From Ancistrus triradiatus (taxonomy: Eukaryota; Chordata; Actinopteri; Siluriformes; Loricariidae), in contig JAJAGP010000771.1 of the NCBI GenBank assembly GCA_025084515.1, forward strand, positions 107,001 through 171,000: 64,000 nt of DNA, in the 5' to 3' direction. The notes below the pieces were generated by a model. It did no database searches. It was not told the origin of the DNA and saw nothing but the letters and a program-made list of their open reading frames with translations. Positions 30,354 through 57,437 of this stretch are shown piece by piece; positions within the stretch are counted from its first letter, which is position 1; every line of letters begins with the position of its first letter. The translations under genes and the position numbers were made by a program.

Positions 30354-31925
30354 CACTGCCCCCAAAAAATAAAGGGAACACTCAAATAACACATCCTAGA
30401 TCTGAATGAATTAAATATTCTCATTGAATACTTTGTTCTGTACAAAGTTGAATGTGCTGACAACAAAATCACACAAAACATCAATGGGAAACAAAATTTA
30501 TTAAACCAATGGAGGCTGCGATTTGGAGTCACCAAACAAAATTAAGTGGAAAAACACACTACAGGCTGATCCCAACTTGTGTAATGTCCTTAAAAACAAG
30601 TCAAAATGAGGCTCAGTATTGTGTGTGGCCTCCACGTGCCTGTATGACCTCCCTACAACGCCTGGGCATGCTCCTGATGAGGTGGCGGATGGTCTCCTGA
30701 GGGATCTCCTCCCAGACCTGGACTAAAGCATCCGCCAACTCCTGGACAGTCTGTGGTGCAACGTGACGTTGGTGGATGGAGCGAGACATGATGTCCCATG
30801 ATGTGCTCAATCAGATTCAGGTCTGGGGAACGGGCAGGCCAGTCCATAGCTTCAATGCCATCATCTTGCAGGAACTGCTGACACACTTCAGCCACATGAG
30901 GTCTTGCATTGTCCTGCATTAGGAGGAACCCGGGGCCAACCGCACCAGCATATGGTCTCACAAGCAGTCTGAGGATCTCCTCTTGGTACCTAATGGCAGT
31001 CAGGCTACCTCTGGTGAGCACATGGAGGGCTGTGCGGCCATCCAAAGAAATGCCACCTCACACCATTACTGACCCACTGCCAAAGCGGTCGTGCTGAAGG
31101 ATGTTGCAGGCAGCAGATCGCTCTCCACGGCGTCTCCAGACTCTGTCACGTCTGTCACATGTGCTCACTGCTTTCATCTGTGAAGATTACAGGGCACCAG
31201 TGACGAATTTGCCAATCCTGGTGTTCTCTGGCAAATGCCAAGCGTCCTGCACAGTGTTGGGCTGTGAGCACAACCCCCATCTGTGGACGTCGGGCCCTCA
31301 TACCATCCTCATGGACTCGGTTTCTAACCGTTTGTGCAGACACATGCACATTTGTGGCCTGCTGGAGGTTGTTTTGCAGGGCTCTGGTAGTGCTCCTCCT
31401 GTTCCTCATTGCACAAAGGCAGTAGCGGTCCTGCTTCTGGGTTGTTGCCCTCCCATGGCCTCCTCCATGTCCCCTGGTGTACTGGCCTGTCTCCTAGTAG
31501 CGCCTCCAGCCTCTGGACACTACGCTGACAGACACAGCAAACCTTCTTGCCACAGCTCGCATTGATGTGCCATCATGGATGAGCTGCACTACCTGAGCCA
31601 CTTGTGTGGGTTGTAGAGTACGTCTCATGCTACCACGAGTGTGAAAGCACCACCAACATTGAAAAGTGACCAAAATATCAGCCAGAAAGCATAGGTACTG
31701 TGAAGTGGTCTGTGGTCCCCACCTGCAGAACCACTCCTTTATTGAGTGTGTCTTGCTAATTGCCAATAATTTCCACCTCTTGTCTATTCCATTTGCATAA
31801 CAGCATGTGAAATTGATTGTGAATCAGTGTTGCTTTCTAAGTGAACAGTTTGATTTCACATAAGTTTGATTTACTTAGAGTTATATTGTGTTGTTTAAGT
31901 GTTCCCTTTATTTTTTTGCGCAGTG
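30354..31925 (-). mobile_element. Tc1-like transposon, family E, both ends present
   Basis: The left end CACTGCCCCCAAAAAATAAA and right end TTTATTTTTTTGCGCAGTG are inverses with two mismatches. TA lies on each side (30352 and 31926). At 1572 bp it is full length. Only one family E copy is seen here. Confidence 0.93.
30613..31628 (-). pseudogene. Tc1 transposase, family E, near full length
   Basis: About 338 codons from ATG 31628 (MRRTLQPTQVAQVVQLI), the usual size for Tc1 enzymes. The HTH (GTSMRAVARRFAVSVSVVS) is intact. A frame change near 31500 leads to MRNRRSTTRALQNNLQQ, a second recognition helix region, then FTDESS (first Asp) with a frame break or stop soon after. The next frame has FLLMQDNARPHVAEV (second Asp) and SPDLNLIEH (Glu, 34-residue spacing plausible). 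After one more shift it ends LIRSMPRRCREVIQARGG, HTQY, stop. Three frame changes in about a kilobase make it the least damaged transposase in the window. All three catalytic residues remain. Confidence 0.88.
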
Positions 31926-32175
31926 TATTATGAATTTTGATAGTAATTTGACCACTTCATGCTTCTACTGTCAAATTTCAAGTACATTTCTTCCTGGGAA
32001 TAATGAGAAGTATTAGAGATAACAATATACAGTGCTTTTCAAGCATGTGTCGAACATGGTGCTTATTTTCTTATTCAGCCTCTGGAGTGCACTTGATCTG
32101 AATTCCACTTTCTAAAGCTCTGCAAAGCTGTCCAACAATGTTATAAACCAAACCTAGCTAGCATGAATAAAACTG

Positions 32176-32176
32176 C

Positions 32177-32236
<60 letters not shown>
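32176..32236 (+). repeat. (CT)n(GT)n compound microsatellite
   Basis: About seven CT units followed by about 23 GT units without interruption. Confidence 0.95.
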
Positions 32237-32238
<2 letters not shown>

Positions 32239-32524
32239 TTGACAGTGACACACATGCAGGTGCTGTTTAATGGATTTCAGGAGAATTGTGTACTTTGGGC
32301 TTCCAGCTGGAAATACCTCATTGCTCACTGGATGAATGACAATTCTTTCTTTAATACATCACTGGGGTTTATGACTGAGTATGTCTGACCGACCCAGTCA
32401 TTGGGATAAATGCACTTGGTTGAAACTGCCCAGATCCATCCCATATTAGCTCTCCACAGAAATACCAATTAGTAGAAAAATGTCAATGAATCATGCAGCA
32501 AAATACAGGTTTTAAAGACTGGGA

Positions 32525-32700
32525 ACTGTGACACTGTGTCCTGAAACCTCAGTTGACAATGGTGGCCAGAAGGTTGAGTGTTCAAGTCTCACCACTGCTA
32601 AGCAGCCACTGCTGTGCCATTGAGCACAGCCTTTGCTTGGATTGTACCTTGTAAGATTATATCAGTTGAATGTCTGCTAAATGCTGTAAATGTAAATTAA
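32525..32700 (+). repeat. tRNA-derived SINE (type S2)
   Basis: 'ggttgagtgttcaagtctca' (B box), then 'ttgcttggattgtaccttg' and the tail 'tctgctaaatgctgtaaatg', in the same order as at 44088-44293. Confidence 0.65.
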
Positions 32701-32811
32701 TATTGCAAAATGCAAGTAGTGTTGGTGCTTCATTCAATTTGAAGTAGAACACTTTGACAGAGCACACAGAACAGAGCATACAATAATAGTACAATATGCT
32801 ACGGTACTTAA

Positions 32812-33060
32812 TGTGGGGCAGCAAAAAGTCAACGCGGTTGCCTCAGAGCTACAGACATCCCTGGTTCAATCGCAACCTTGGACTCCGTCTGTCTTCAGTT
32901 TGCATGTCCTCCCCGTGTCCCCATGGGTTCACTCCCACAGTCCAAAGACATGCTTTAGGGTAATTGGTCACTCTAAATTGGCCCAGTATGAATATGACTT
33001 ATTAGTAACCTTGTTCATGTCGTGAATAGCCATTGATGTTGATGTGATGTTAAATAACAA
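32812..33060 (+). repeat. tRNA-derived SINE (type S1)
   Basis: 'gttgcctcagagctacagac', 'tggttcaatcgcaacc' (B box), 'ttgcatgtcctccccgtgtc', 'cagtccaaagacatgc' and the ending 'gccattgatgttgatgtgat' match 43101-43425. Confidence 0.75.
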
Positions 33061-33199
33061 ACAATCAAACAAACTGTACTTAATGCATACTGTGTAGCAT
33101 AGAATATTGTACGAAATTAAAGGAGATATCTGAACATATGAGCTAATGCAGACTTGGGATGACATAAAAGTACTGAATGGTGGTAGTGGGTTGTGGGAC

Positions 33200-33385
33200 T
33201 GTGGTGTCCAAGCACTTATGGTAATGGCTATAGACTAGAAGGTCTAGGGCTCAAAACCCACCTTTGCCGGGCTGCCACTTTTGGGTCCTTGAACAAGGCC
33301 AAAAGTGACTCATAACTGCTTGGAATGTAAGATTGTAAAAAAAAACAACCTTGTAAGAGCGTTGGCAAAATGCTGAAAATGAAAG
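33200..33385 (+). repeat. tRNA-derived SINE (type S2)
   Basis: 'ggtctagggctcaaaaccca' (B box), 'tgccacttttgggtccttga', 'aacaaggcc' and 'cataactgcttggaatgtaa' match the S2 copy at 44088. Confidence 0.65.
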
Positions 33386-33465
33386 TCTTAAAAAAGATAA
33401 TTGTCCAGTTCTTTGAGAGATAAAGACGATAGTGCCCCAGAATGGTCCATAACAGTTCTGTTACA

Positions 33466-33625
33466 CTGCATGGCCAAAAGTATGTAGACAGCCATTCTAA
33501 TTACTGATCTCTGTCATTTCTCATCAGGGATTAATAAAGTGTCATATTATTGTAGCCACACTGATTGCTAAGAGGTTTATGATATTAGGCATCCAGGCAT
33601 GGGATCTCCATACAAAAACAGTGAC
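33466..33625 (+). mobile_element. Tc1-like terminal remnant
   Basis: 'acactgcatggccaaaagta' followed by 'tgtagacagcc' is the end of a common fish Tc1-like family. The later 'catccaggcatgggatctcc' also fits that family's subterminal part. No right end. Confidence 0.5.
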
Positions 33626-33834
33626 AGTGCTGACACCACAATCCAAATTCTAGTGAAAAGCTTTGAATTTTTATATATGTATTTTAGATAGATATACTGT
33701 ACACTGAATGATATACTTTATACTTTATACTGTATAATCAGACTTTTCTGTGGATCAGTTTCAGCGTGAATCCACATTATAATGGGAAAAACAAGTGATC
33801 TGAGTGTGAATTTGAATGAGGCATAGTCATCTGT

Positions 33835-34200
33835 GCTAGACTAGCCAGGGCCAGTATTTCATTAATTGCCAACTCGTGGGCTTTTCTCATGCAACAGTGT
33901 CGAGGGTATACCGAGAATGGTGTGATCGAGCAAAAACATCCAGCGAAAGGAAATCCTGTGGACGAAATCAACTTGCCAGTGAAGGAGGTCTGACAAGGAT
34001 GTCAAGAATTGTTCTGATGAACAGGTGGTGCACAGTCAAGCAAACTGCAGCTGAATACAATGCTGGTGCCCCAACTAACGTGACTTGTCGTTCCTTACAA
34101 TGGATGAGCTATAAGAGCAGACAAGTGGTTTGAGTATCATTGCTGTCTAAGGGCAACAGAAAGGCAAGACTCCAGTGGGCAATAGTATAGTGGAGAGAGA
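33835..34200 (+). pseudogene. Tc1-like transposase N-terminal remnant
   Basis: An 85-codon + frame reads GFSHATVSRVYREWCDRAKT, then SSERKSCGRNQLASEGG and LTRMSRIVLMNRWCTVKQTA. This is the helix-turn-helix DNA-binding part and linker of a Tc1-like transposase related to family F (44462-45320). It ends near the point where the catalytic domain should begin. Downstream 'aaggcaagactccagtggg' fits the start of that domain in another frame. Neither terminus is present. Confidence 0.65.
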
Positions 34201-34280
34201 CAGGATCAAAGATCAAGCCCAAATAAGCAACAACAGTTTAGAAACAATTAAGCCCAACTGAGCTTCTCTGCTCATATTTC

Positions 34281-34872
34281 CAAACTGACCCAGTCATGCA
34301 GGTACCTTCTCTACAATATCAGGAGAATCCGACCCTTCCTCTCCAGAGAAACCACCCAAGTGCTTGTCCAGTCTCTTGTTATAACAAAACTAGATTACTG
34401 CAATGCTCTTCTGGCTGGTCTTCCAATGCGTACAATCAGACCCCTGCAACTGATTCAGAATGCAGCAGCTCGTCTGGTTTTCAATCTACACAAGTTTTCT
34501 CATGTCACCCCACTGCTGCGCTTACTTCACTGGCTCCCTGTAGCTGCCCACATCAGGTACAAAACCTTGTCGCTCACCTACAAAGCCAAAAATGTTTACC
34601 TAAAACATTACCTAAAACAACTTACCTAAACTTACCTAAAAGCTCTGATCAAACAACTCTCTGTACCTCGTACCCTCCAAGACACGAGCTTGGCCCGACT
34701 GGATCCTCCACATAAGATTAAAGGAAGACAAGCTTCAAGACTATTCTCTGTCCTGGCACCCAGGTGGTGGAATGAACTTCCACTGGATGTCCGAATGGGT
34801 GAGTCTCTTGCTGTCTCCATGAGGCGACTAAAGACTCACCTCTTCACCCAGCACTTAAGTGAATTAAACTGA
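34281..34872 (+). pseudogene. L2 ORF2 C-terminal end
   Basis: The + strand reads KLTQSCRYLLYNIRRIRPFL, VLVQSLVITKLDYCNALLAG, LQLIQNAAARLVFNLHKFSH and LHWLPVAAHIRYKTLSLTYK. This is the conserved region downstream of the reverse-transcriptase palm in L2/CR1 elements. After a stop at 34629 and a frame change, ASRLFSVLAPRWWNELPLDV and RRLKTHLFTQHLSELN complete the C-terminus. The catalytic YADD and the endonuclease are absent because the copy is 5' truncated. No function is expected. Confidence 0.85.
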
Positions 34873-35058
34873 AAAAAAACTGCACATCCTCCTTAAAAAA
34901 TAAATAAATAAATCTCTACACCAGATACAAATAGATTGTAGTTGGATTGTGTACTTGAGCTATTGTTTACTTGTACTAATATGAGGTTCTGTCTCCTAGG
35001 AAGATTGCAAAGCACTTCTGTAAGTCTGCTAAACGCTGTAAATGTAAATGTAAATATA
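34281..35058 (+). mobile_element. 5'-truncated L2-type LINE (family L2A)
   Basis: The 3' 780 bp of a CR1/L2-clade element: end of ORF2, then a short 3' UTR finishing 'tctgctaaacgctgtaaatg' with TAAATG repeats. That tail is shared with the S2 SINEs in this window, which suggests S2 uses L2A machinery. Confidence 0.8.
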
Positions 35059-35384
35059 AGCCCCAAAACAGCAACCTATGACTACCAATATTTGTAGGTG
35101 ACCCAACAGTGTTTATAATAAACAACTGGCAACTGATTTTTAGCTATTTCTATTATTTTATTATTGTTATTTTTATTACTGTTATTGTTTTGTAAAATCT
35201 CACTCATTGGGATTTTGTGAACTTGAGAGGTATGAAACAAGCATTTCCATTAGTGGTATAAGACTTTCATCCCCCTACTACCTATGAAAAGAATGCAATT
35301 TAGTGTGTTATTTAGAATATTTAAAATTACAGTTTAAGAAGTCGACATCGCCAAAACTCTTGAAAAGTAACCTGTAGAATCTTC

Positions 35385-35529
35385 CATCCAGTCCAGATGG
35401 TGGCGGTAAAGCACCGAAATAATCGGTTTATCAACAACTTAGAATATATTGTAGAAGAAGACACGCGACGATTGCTAGCACCGGGGTCGCAGGAAGCTGG
35501 TTACATTTGTCGTTCTGTTAACTGGTAAC
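35385..35529 (+). promoter_or_regulatory. rbm7: putative rbm7 promoter and 5' UTR
   Basis: No TATA box is evident. 'ccagatggtggcggtaaagc' holds GATGGTGGCGG, close to the ATGGCGG core used by YY1 near many vertebrate start sites. A similar motif followed by 'gaagaag' occurs upstream of many fish genes, as I recall. The transcription start cannot be placed from sequence alone. The start codon context is AACATGG, with G at +4. Confidence 0.4.
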
Positions 35530-51922
<16,393 letters not shown>

Positions 51923-52711
51923 ATCGGTAAAAAAAAAAAAACAACAACCAGGAAACAACTCTGTTAAAGATACCAGCAATTTTGTTTTTATAATGTTTTC
52001 TTTTTAACTGACCTGTTTTCCGGGTGGTATTTTCTTTGTAAAACAATTTTGGTGAAAAGAGCTATACATCTTAACCTGAAAGTTCAAAAATGACAAAGTA
52101 GACTTGTATACAATAACTAGAATTTCTTGAGGATGCATTGTAATTGGTTTTATTTGTTTTTCACTAGGTAAATGAGTGAATTTCAGGGGAGGGCTCCCAA
52201 AGTATTTGGCCAAAAGAGTTTAGCCGTTTTTTAATCTATAACCTGTATATGGTTGATTTCTTTTGTTTCAGACTTAAAATAATGATGTCCAGGGCCTTAT
52301 TTATCCAAGAATATGCCACATGCTAATTCAGTTTCCAGTTTGGTTATGATGGCACTAAATGACATTCCCTCAGCTGCACACTGGAACTAGTGATGTCTCT
52401 TCATGTGGTTAATGGTTTAGTAAATTAAGGCCTTTGTGTTCTACCAGCATGGACTGATTTTTATGTGATATTCTTACAAATAGTGAATGCAGTTTCTCAG
52501 GAGTTTTTAATGATCAGATTTATTTGGTTTCCTATATTTTCAAAGGAGTTTCTTTTAGAAATTTTCCAACATGTTTTCATAAGGCTCCTTACAGTGTACT
52601 TCAACTTGGTCCAATGTAAATACAGCAACATTTTAAGAAATGCTCTGTGTCCTGTATTTTTTTTTATGCTGGTTAGCCTGCAGACTTTAGTTTTATGTTT
52701 ATCTGACACCG

Positions 52712-52790
52712 CCAGCCCCCCACACGCACACACACACACCCCCACACCCACACACACACACCCCCACACCCATACCAATCCCCATCCTTG
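52712..52790 (+). repeat. CA/CCCA-rich low-complexity tract
   Basis: Interrupted (CA)n with CCCCA spacers, inside the inferred 3' UTR. Such tracts can bind hnRNP L. Confidence 0.85.
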
Positions 52791-52954
52791 AGGGTGGGTG
52801 ATATGTAAGCAATGGAATTCAAGAGAGATTGTGTTATTGTGATTTAGTCAACCATGATGTTTTTCGTTGCATAGAACACTAGAGGTTCATAACACAACCT
52901 TGGGAGTTATATTTATAAGTATACAAGTGTAAAGATGAACAGGAAAATTACAAA

Positions 52955-52960
52955 AATAAA
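52955..52960 (+). terminator. rbm7: candidate rbm7 poly(A) signal AATAAA
   Basis: Canonical hexamer in 'caaaaataaaattcatt'. The first AATAAA of the 3' region lying in otherwise unique sequence and before the Tc1 insertion. Confidence 0.5.
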
Positions 52961-53081
52961 ATTCATTAAAAATTAGGTGATAGGATTTAGTCATTTAGTA
53001 TGGTTATTTAGTTGTGATGTTGTGTGCATAAAACTTGTCGTTACTTGGCAACGTGTCAGTGGGGTGCTGTTGTAACACATA

Positions 53082-54575
53082 CAGTGGGGCAAAAAAGTAT
53101 TTCGTCAGCCACTGATTGTACAAGTTCTCATACTTAGAAAGATGAGAGAGGTCTGTAATTTTCATCATAGCCACACTTCAACTATGAGAAACTAAATGAG
53201 AAAAAAATCCAGGAAATCACATTGTAGGATTTTTAAATAATTTAATTGTAAATTATGGTGGAAAATAAGTATTTGGTCAATAACGTTGGTTCAACTCAAT
53301 ACTTTGTAACATAACCTTTGTTGACAATGACAGAGGCCAAACTTTCCCTGCAAGTCTTCACCAGGTTTGCACACAATGTAGCTCGTATGTTGGCCCATTC
53401 CTCCATGCAGGTTTCTGCTAGAGCAGTGATGTTTTAGGGCAACACGGACTTTCAACTCCCTCCACACATTTTCTATGGGGTTGAGGTCTGGAGACTGGCT
53501 AGGCCATTCCAGGACCTTGAAGTTCTTTTTACGGAGCCACTCCTTCATTGCCCGAGCAGTGTGTTTGAGATCATTGTCATGCTGGAAGACCCAGCCACGT
53601 TCCATCTTCAATGCTCTCACTGATGGAAGGAGGTTTTGGCTTTAAATCTCATGATGCATGGCCCCGTTCATTCATACCTTAATGTTTCACAGTAGGTATG
53701 GCGCAAGTCCGAATTCTTCTTCCTCCAAACACGACGAGTTAAATTTTTACCAAATAGTTCTATTTTGGTTTCATTTGACCACATGATATTTTCCTAATCC
53801 TCTTCTGGATCATCCATATGCTCTCTGGCAAACTTCAGATGGGCCTGGTCATGTACTGGCTTAAGCAGGGGGACACGCCTGGCACTGCAGGATCCGAGTC
53901 CCTCTCAGCGTAGTGTTACTGATGGTAGCCTTGTTACTTTGGTCCCAGCTCTCTGCAGGTCATTCATCATTTCCTTGTTTGTAGTTCTGGGATTTTTGCT
54001 CACCGTTCTCATGATCATTTTGACCCCACAGGATGAGATCTTGCATGGAGCCCCAGACTGAGGGAGATCAATGGTCTTGTATGTCTTACAATTGCTCCCA
54101 CAGTTGATTTATTCACACCAACCTGCTTGCCTATTGTGGATTCACTCTTCCCAGCCTGGTGCAGGTCTACAATTTTCTTCCTGGTGTCTTTTGACAGCTC
54201 TTTGGTCTTGGCCATAGTTGTGTTTGGGGTCTGACTGTTTGAGGTGTCTTTTATACAGATACCGAGGTCAAACAGGTGCCATTAATACAGGTAACGAGTG
54301 GAGGACAGAAGAGCTTCTTAAAGCAGTTACAGGTCTGTGAGAGCCAGAAATCTTGCTTGTTTGTGGTTGACCAAATACTTATTTTCCACCATAATTTACA
54401 ATTAAATTCTTTAAAAATCCTACAATGTGATTTCCTGTTTTTTTTTTTTTTCCTCTCTTTTTTCACATTTTGTCTGTCATAGTTGAAGTGTACCTATGAT
54501 GAAAATTACAGACCTCTCTCTAAGTCGGAGAACTTGAACAATCAGTGGCTGACTAAATACTTTTTTGCCCCACTG
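53082..54575 (-). mobile_element. Tc1-like transposon, family A, both ends present
   Basis: Ends CAGTGGGGCAAAAAAGTATT (53082) and AATACTTTTTTGCCCCACTG (54575), perfect inverses. TA lies on each side. Subterminal parts match for over 150 bp ('gtctgtaattttcatcatag'). Length 1494 bp. Transposase on the minus strand. Confidence 0.95.
53291..54215 (-). pseudogene. Tc1 transposase, family A, broken
   Basis: Begins with a proper ATG at 54215: MAKTKELSKDTRKKIVDLHQ, then HTH text STIGKQVGVNKSTVGAIV. A frame change follows at RHTRPLIS. 'gaccacatgatattttcc' covers the first Asp region, where the Asp codon appears changed in antisense 'tcatttgacca' (W-S-N-E). The last frame, from 53620, gives ERGWVFQHDNDLKHTARAMK (second Asp), LEWPSQSPDLNPIENVWREL (Glu), and ends RLCYKVLS. 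The segment between the first Asp and HDND contains a deletion. The N-terminal start and C-terminus are both better kept than at 2386. Confidence 0.85.
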
Positions 54576-54649
54576 TATCTGCACTGTGAGAACACTTCTC
54601 AATCTATCAGTTTGTAAGGTGGGACCTAACAGACAGATTGTGAGAACTA

Positions 54650-54760
54650 GTGATTCATTCGTTACCTGCTTAGTCCAGGGTCACCGGGAGCCAGAGCCTA
54701 ACTAACCTAACAAGGCCCCAATCTAGAATGGCACATGCACGTGTGCATACACGTACACAT
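54650..54760 (-). repeat. SINE S1-type 3' fragment, antisense
   Basis: 'tgattcattcgttacctgct', 'ggtcaccgggagccagagcc' and 'caaggccccaatctag' resemble the antisense of the S1 3' end at 439-600. Confidence 0.5.
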
Positions 54761-55674
54761 AGATTTGTCTCTCTATGATTGTGAGGACTTTCCATTGACA
54801 CAATGGTTACTGTAGCTAAATAATGCTAAACTTGACCTTAAAACTAAACTTAAACCTAAACAGTAACTTAAATAAAATATTTCTGTTGTTCAAATTACAG
54901 TAGCTGTTTACAACAATAAGCAATTGCAGAAGTGGCGACTGGCAAAACAGTCCTCACAAACCAAAATTGACACGTTTTCCTATCAGACAAGGTACACACA
55001 CACGTTCTGGGACGCTTTAGAGACCCAAGCTGACCTAACGCATGTCATGTTTGGAATGTAGGATGAAGCACGCAATCATACTATACACATTTTATTACTT
55101 GTCCTGAAAATGGTGACATGTTTTATCCACCAGTTGCTACCTAAATTCAGTCAACTTAATTATTTTTTACATGGTTTCATATATATGGTTTACATGGTTT
55201 ACTTTTTATTCGTGTAAAAAGACTTTTCTCAGCACATAATTAGCAAATACATCAAATCCACATGATGCCCATCCTAATAGCATTAGGACACAGCTCATTC
55301 TAATAATTTACCAACTGTTTGTATTTTACGATAAATAACGTCTAAAAATAATTTTGGTAACAGGATGGTAAGTTGAGCTTGACCTTCGCAGTCATAGTTA
55401 CAATATCCTCAGATGTATAAGAAAAAATAACTTACTTTTGGTCTTCCCATGATTTTCAGAAGATCCAGATGATACAACTTCTTATTGAACATATGACTTG
55501 TGGTATGTTTCCTAATTCTCAGAAGTGGGAATATGTTAGGGTAACAGTACTCAGTGAAACCCTCGGAGCATGACTAAAATTTGTATTTTAAAGTAAATTA
55601 TTATGGACTTCATATGAAAAACATATTTAATGCAGAGATGGGATATGGAGTGACAATGCAAAAAAAAAAAAGAT
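54761..55674. other. no feature recognised
   Basis: Contains 'ttgtgaggactttccattg' and 'taaacttaaacctaaacag' phrases that may belong to an old MITE. Nothing firm. Confidence 0.35.
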
Positions 55675-55796
55675 GGTGGTGGTGTTGTGTTGTGCTGGTA
55701 TGAGTGGATCAAACACAGCAGTGCCACTGGAGTTTTTAAACACCTCAGTGTCACTGCTGGACTAAAAATAATCCACCTGCCAAAAATGTCCGGCCA

Positions 55797-55803
55797 CCAG
55801 CAC
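55797..55803 (+). repeat. target-site duplication of the L2B LINE, left
   Basis: CCAGCAC, repeated at 61207-61213 after the TTGACTTGA tail. Confidence 0.75.
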
Positions 55804-56347
55804 GGCTGAGAGAACGCTGAGAGAACTGACGCGAGGGTTGCGAGGATCTGGCAACCCAGACTGATCCGCGGTTGCACACAGGACGCCGTTTCGTAGCTGC
55901 TAGCAGCTTATTACCTTTAATATATTTTAATTCCCGATCGCATCTGTATCATATATAATCGTATATATAGTAGTGTTTTTACAACATCTTAATCATTTTA
56001 TTCTCGTACCGCGGATTATATTTTTTTGCCGCTAATCGTTATTTAGTAACTTTACAGGTATACCGGCTTGTGTTCGCAGTAGTTAGCCCATTAGCTAATA
56101 ACCAGAGTTGCGTCTTCTTCGCAGTAGTGTGTGTTTTTATAACTTTTTTTTACAGTCTTTTTCCCACTTTCTTTCTGAGACTTAGTTTTTTTTGTGACGT
56201 TTTGTGTTGACTTAACTTGTATTAAAACGCTTTAATCGAAATCGAGCATTGCATTGGACCATCGCGCTGCAGCTGAACCATATCTTCACTCGGCACCCCC
56301 ACAAACCCACCGAAAGCTAAGTACCTTTAATTCATTAATGTACTAAC

Positions 56348-57110
56348 ATGGCTTCTGCGTGCTTGTTCCCCTGTGCCGAGTGTGGGCATGTTTAGCTATT
56401 CTTCCCCGTCATTAGTGTAAATTTTACTTGTGATAGGTGTAGGAGTAGGCTTGTAGCCAGTCTGACGGAGAAGATTGTAGTGTTAGAGGCGCGCATCCAG
56501 ACATTAGAGAAGGCTAGCTCAGCTCCTAGCTTAGGCAGATCTGGATGCCAAGGCGAAGTTAGAGAGCCCTGGCAGAGTCCTCGCAGCAGGGCAGTGGGTG
56601 ACGGTTTTGGCGACGTAGTCGTAAGGCTAGTCCACGAGAGCACCACTCTTTTACCTGTTCACGTGTCCAACAGGTTTGCCCTCCTCAGTGAAACACCCAC
56701 TGAGCAAGCCTGTTGAACAGAGCTCTGGTCATAGGTGACTCTATTTTACGACACATGAAACTTGCTACCCCCACCCTTTAGGGACACCAGCAGCTAGATT
56801 TCTCTGTATCCCCGGAGCCAGAGCCCGGACATTGTAACGAGTCTTAGTGAACTCGAGAGCCGCAGATTCTCTAGGATAGTTATTCATGTAGGGGCTAATG
56901 ATATACGCCTTCGTCAGTCAGAGGTTACTAAGGCTAATTTTTGTAGAGGTGGTTAGCGTGGCGAAGGCGATGTTCCGATGCTGTAGTCTGCTCTGGCCCC
57001 ATCCCAATGCGGCGAGGTGACCAAGCCTACAGCAGGTTATGGTCGCTGAAACTGCTGGCTGTCCAAGTGGTGCTCTGAAAACAACGTGGGCTTTATAGAA
57101 CAACTGGACA
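56348..57110 (+). pseudogene. L2B ORF1: coiled coil plus SGNH esterase-like domain
   Basis: Starts ATG 56348 with MASACLFPCAECGHV and a stop. A one-base shift restores MFSYSSPS, with two Cys pairs (CAEC, then C-D-R-C like) that may form a zinc-binding head. KIVVLEARIQTLEKASSA (from 56473) is a short coiled coil. VIGDSILRHMK (56728) is the block I nucleophile motif (GDS) of SGNH hydrolases. VIHVGANDIRLR (56880) is the block III motif with Asn. The terminal DxxH block is not seen. CR1/L2-clade ORF1 proteins with coiled coil and esterase are known from zebrafish, where they act in the LINE ribonucleoprotein. Stops and shifts disable this copy. Confidence 0.7.
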
Positions 57111-57437
57111 GCCTTTTGAGGGTTAAGCTGGCCTTTTTAGGATGGGACGGTGTCCATCCCCCCACTCGGGAGGGACCTGCTCTCATCCTCCTGCAACATT
57201 GCCCATAGTCTTATGGCCCGATTGGTTAGGGGCTGACTAATCCAGAGCAGGGTCAGGCAGCAGACAGACCGGCTTAACCAACTGTCTGCTGTAGCCAGTG
57301 GCACCGTCACCCCAGAACCCACATTATTGAAACTGTGTCTGTTACCCGCATCTGCCCTAAACGTAAACGCTCTCAAAAGTCCTGTTTTAATAACCTCATT
57401 AGTATAAACCCACAGATAGCTGGCCAAAGAAATAACA

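Larger units (their letters stand above)
30150..32000. repeat. imperfect repeat of 'tcatagt..tactgt' type, split by a Tc1
   Basis: On both sides of the Tc1 element, phrases such as 'catagtttta', 'ttgatggtaatttagacact' (30253) and 'ttgatagtaatttgaccact' (31937) recur, followed by 'tcatggttctactgttaaat' and 'tcatgcttctactgtcaaat'. The flanks are therefore parts of one degenerate tandem or palindromic repeat that received the insertion. Confidence 0.55.
51923..52975 (+). other. rbm7: rbm7 3' untranslated region (inferred)
   Basis: AT-rich sequence after the stop with no splice-like structure. A purine/pyrimidine CA-rich tract is at 52712-52790. A good poly(A) signal is at 52955. Beyond 53082 begins a Tc1 copy. 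The extent is inferred from the signal. Confidence 0.55.

Noticed and set aside
31101..31565. 154-codon + frame in the family E Tc1
   Set aside because: It is the complement of the transposase on the minus strand, which has the catalytic motifs.
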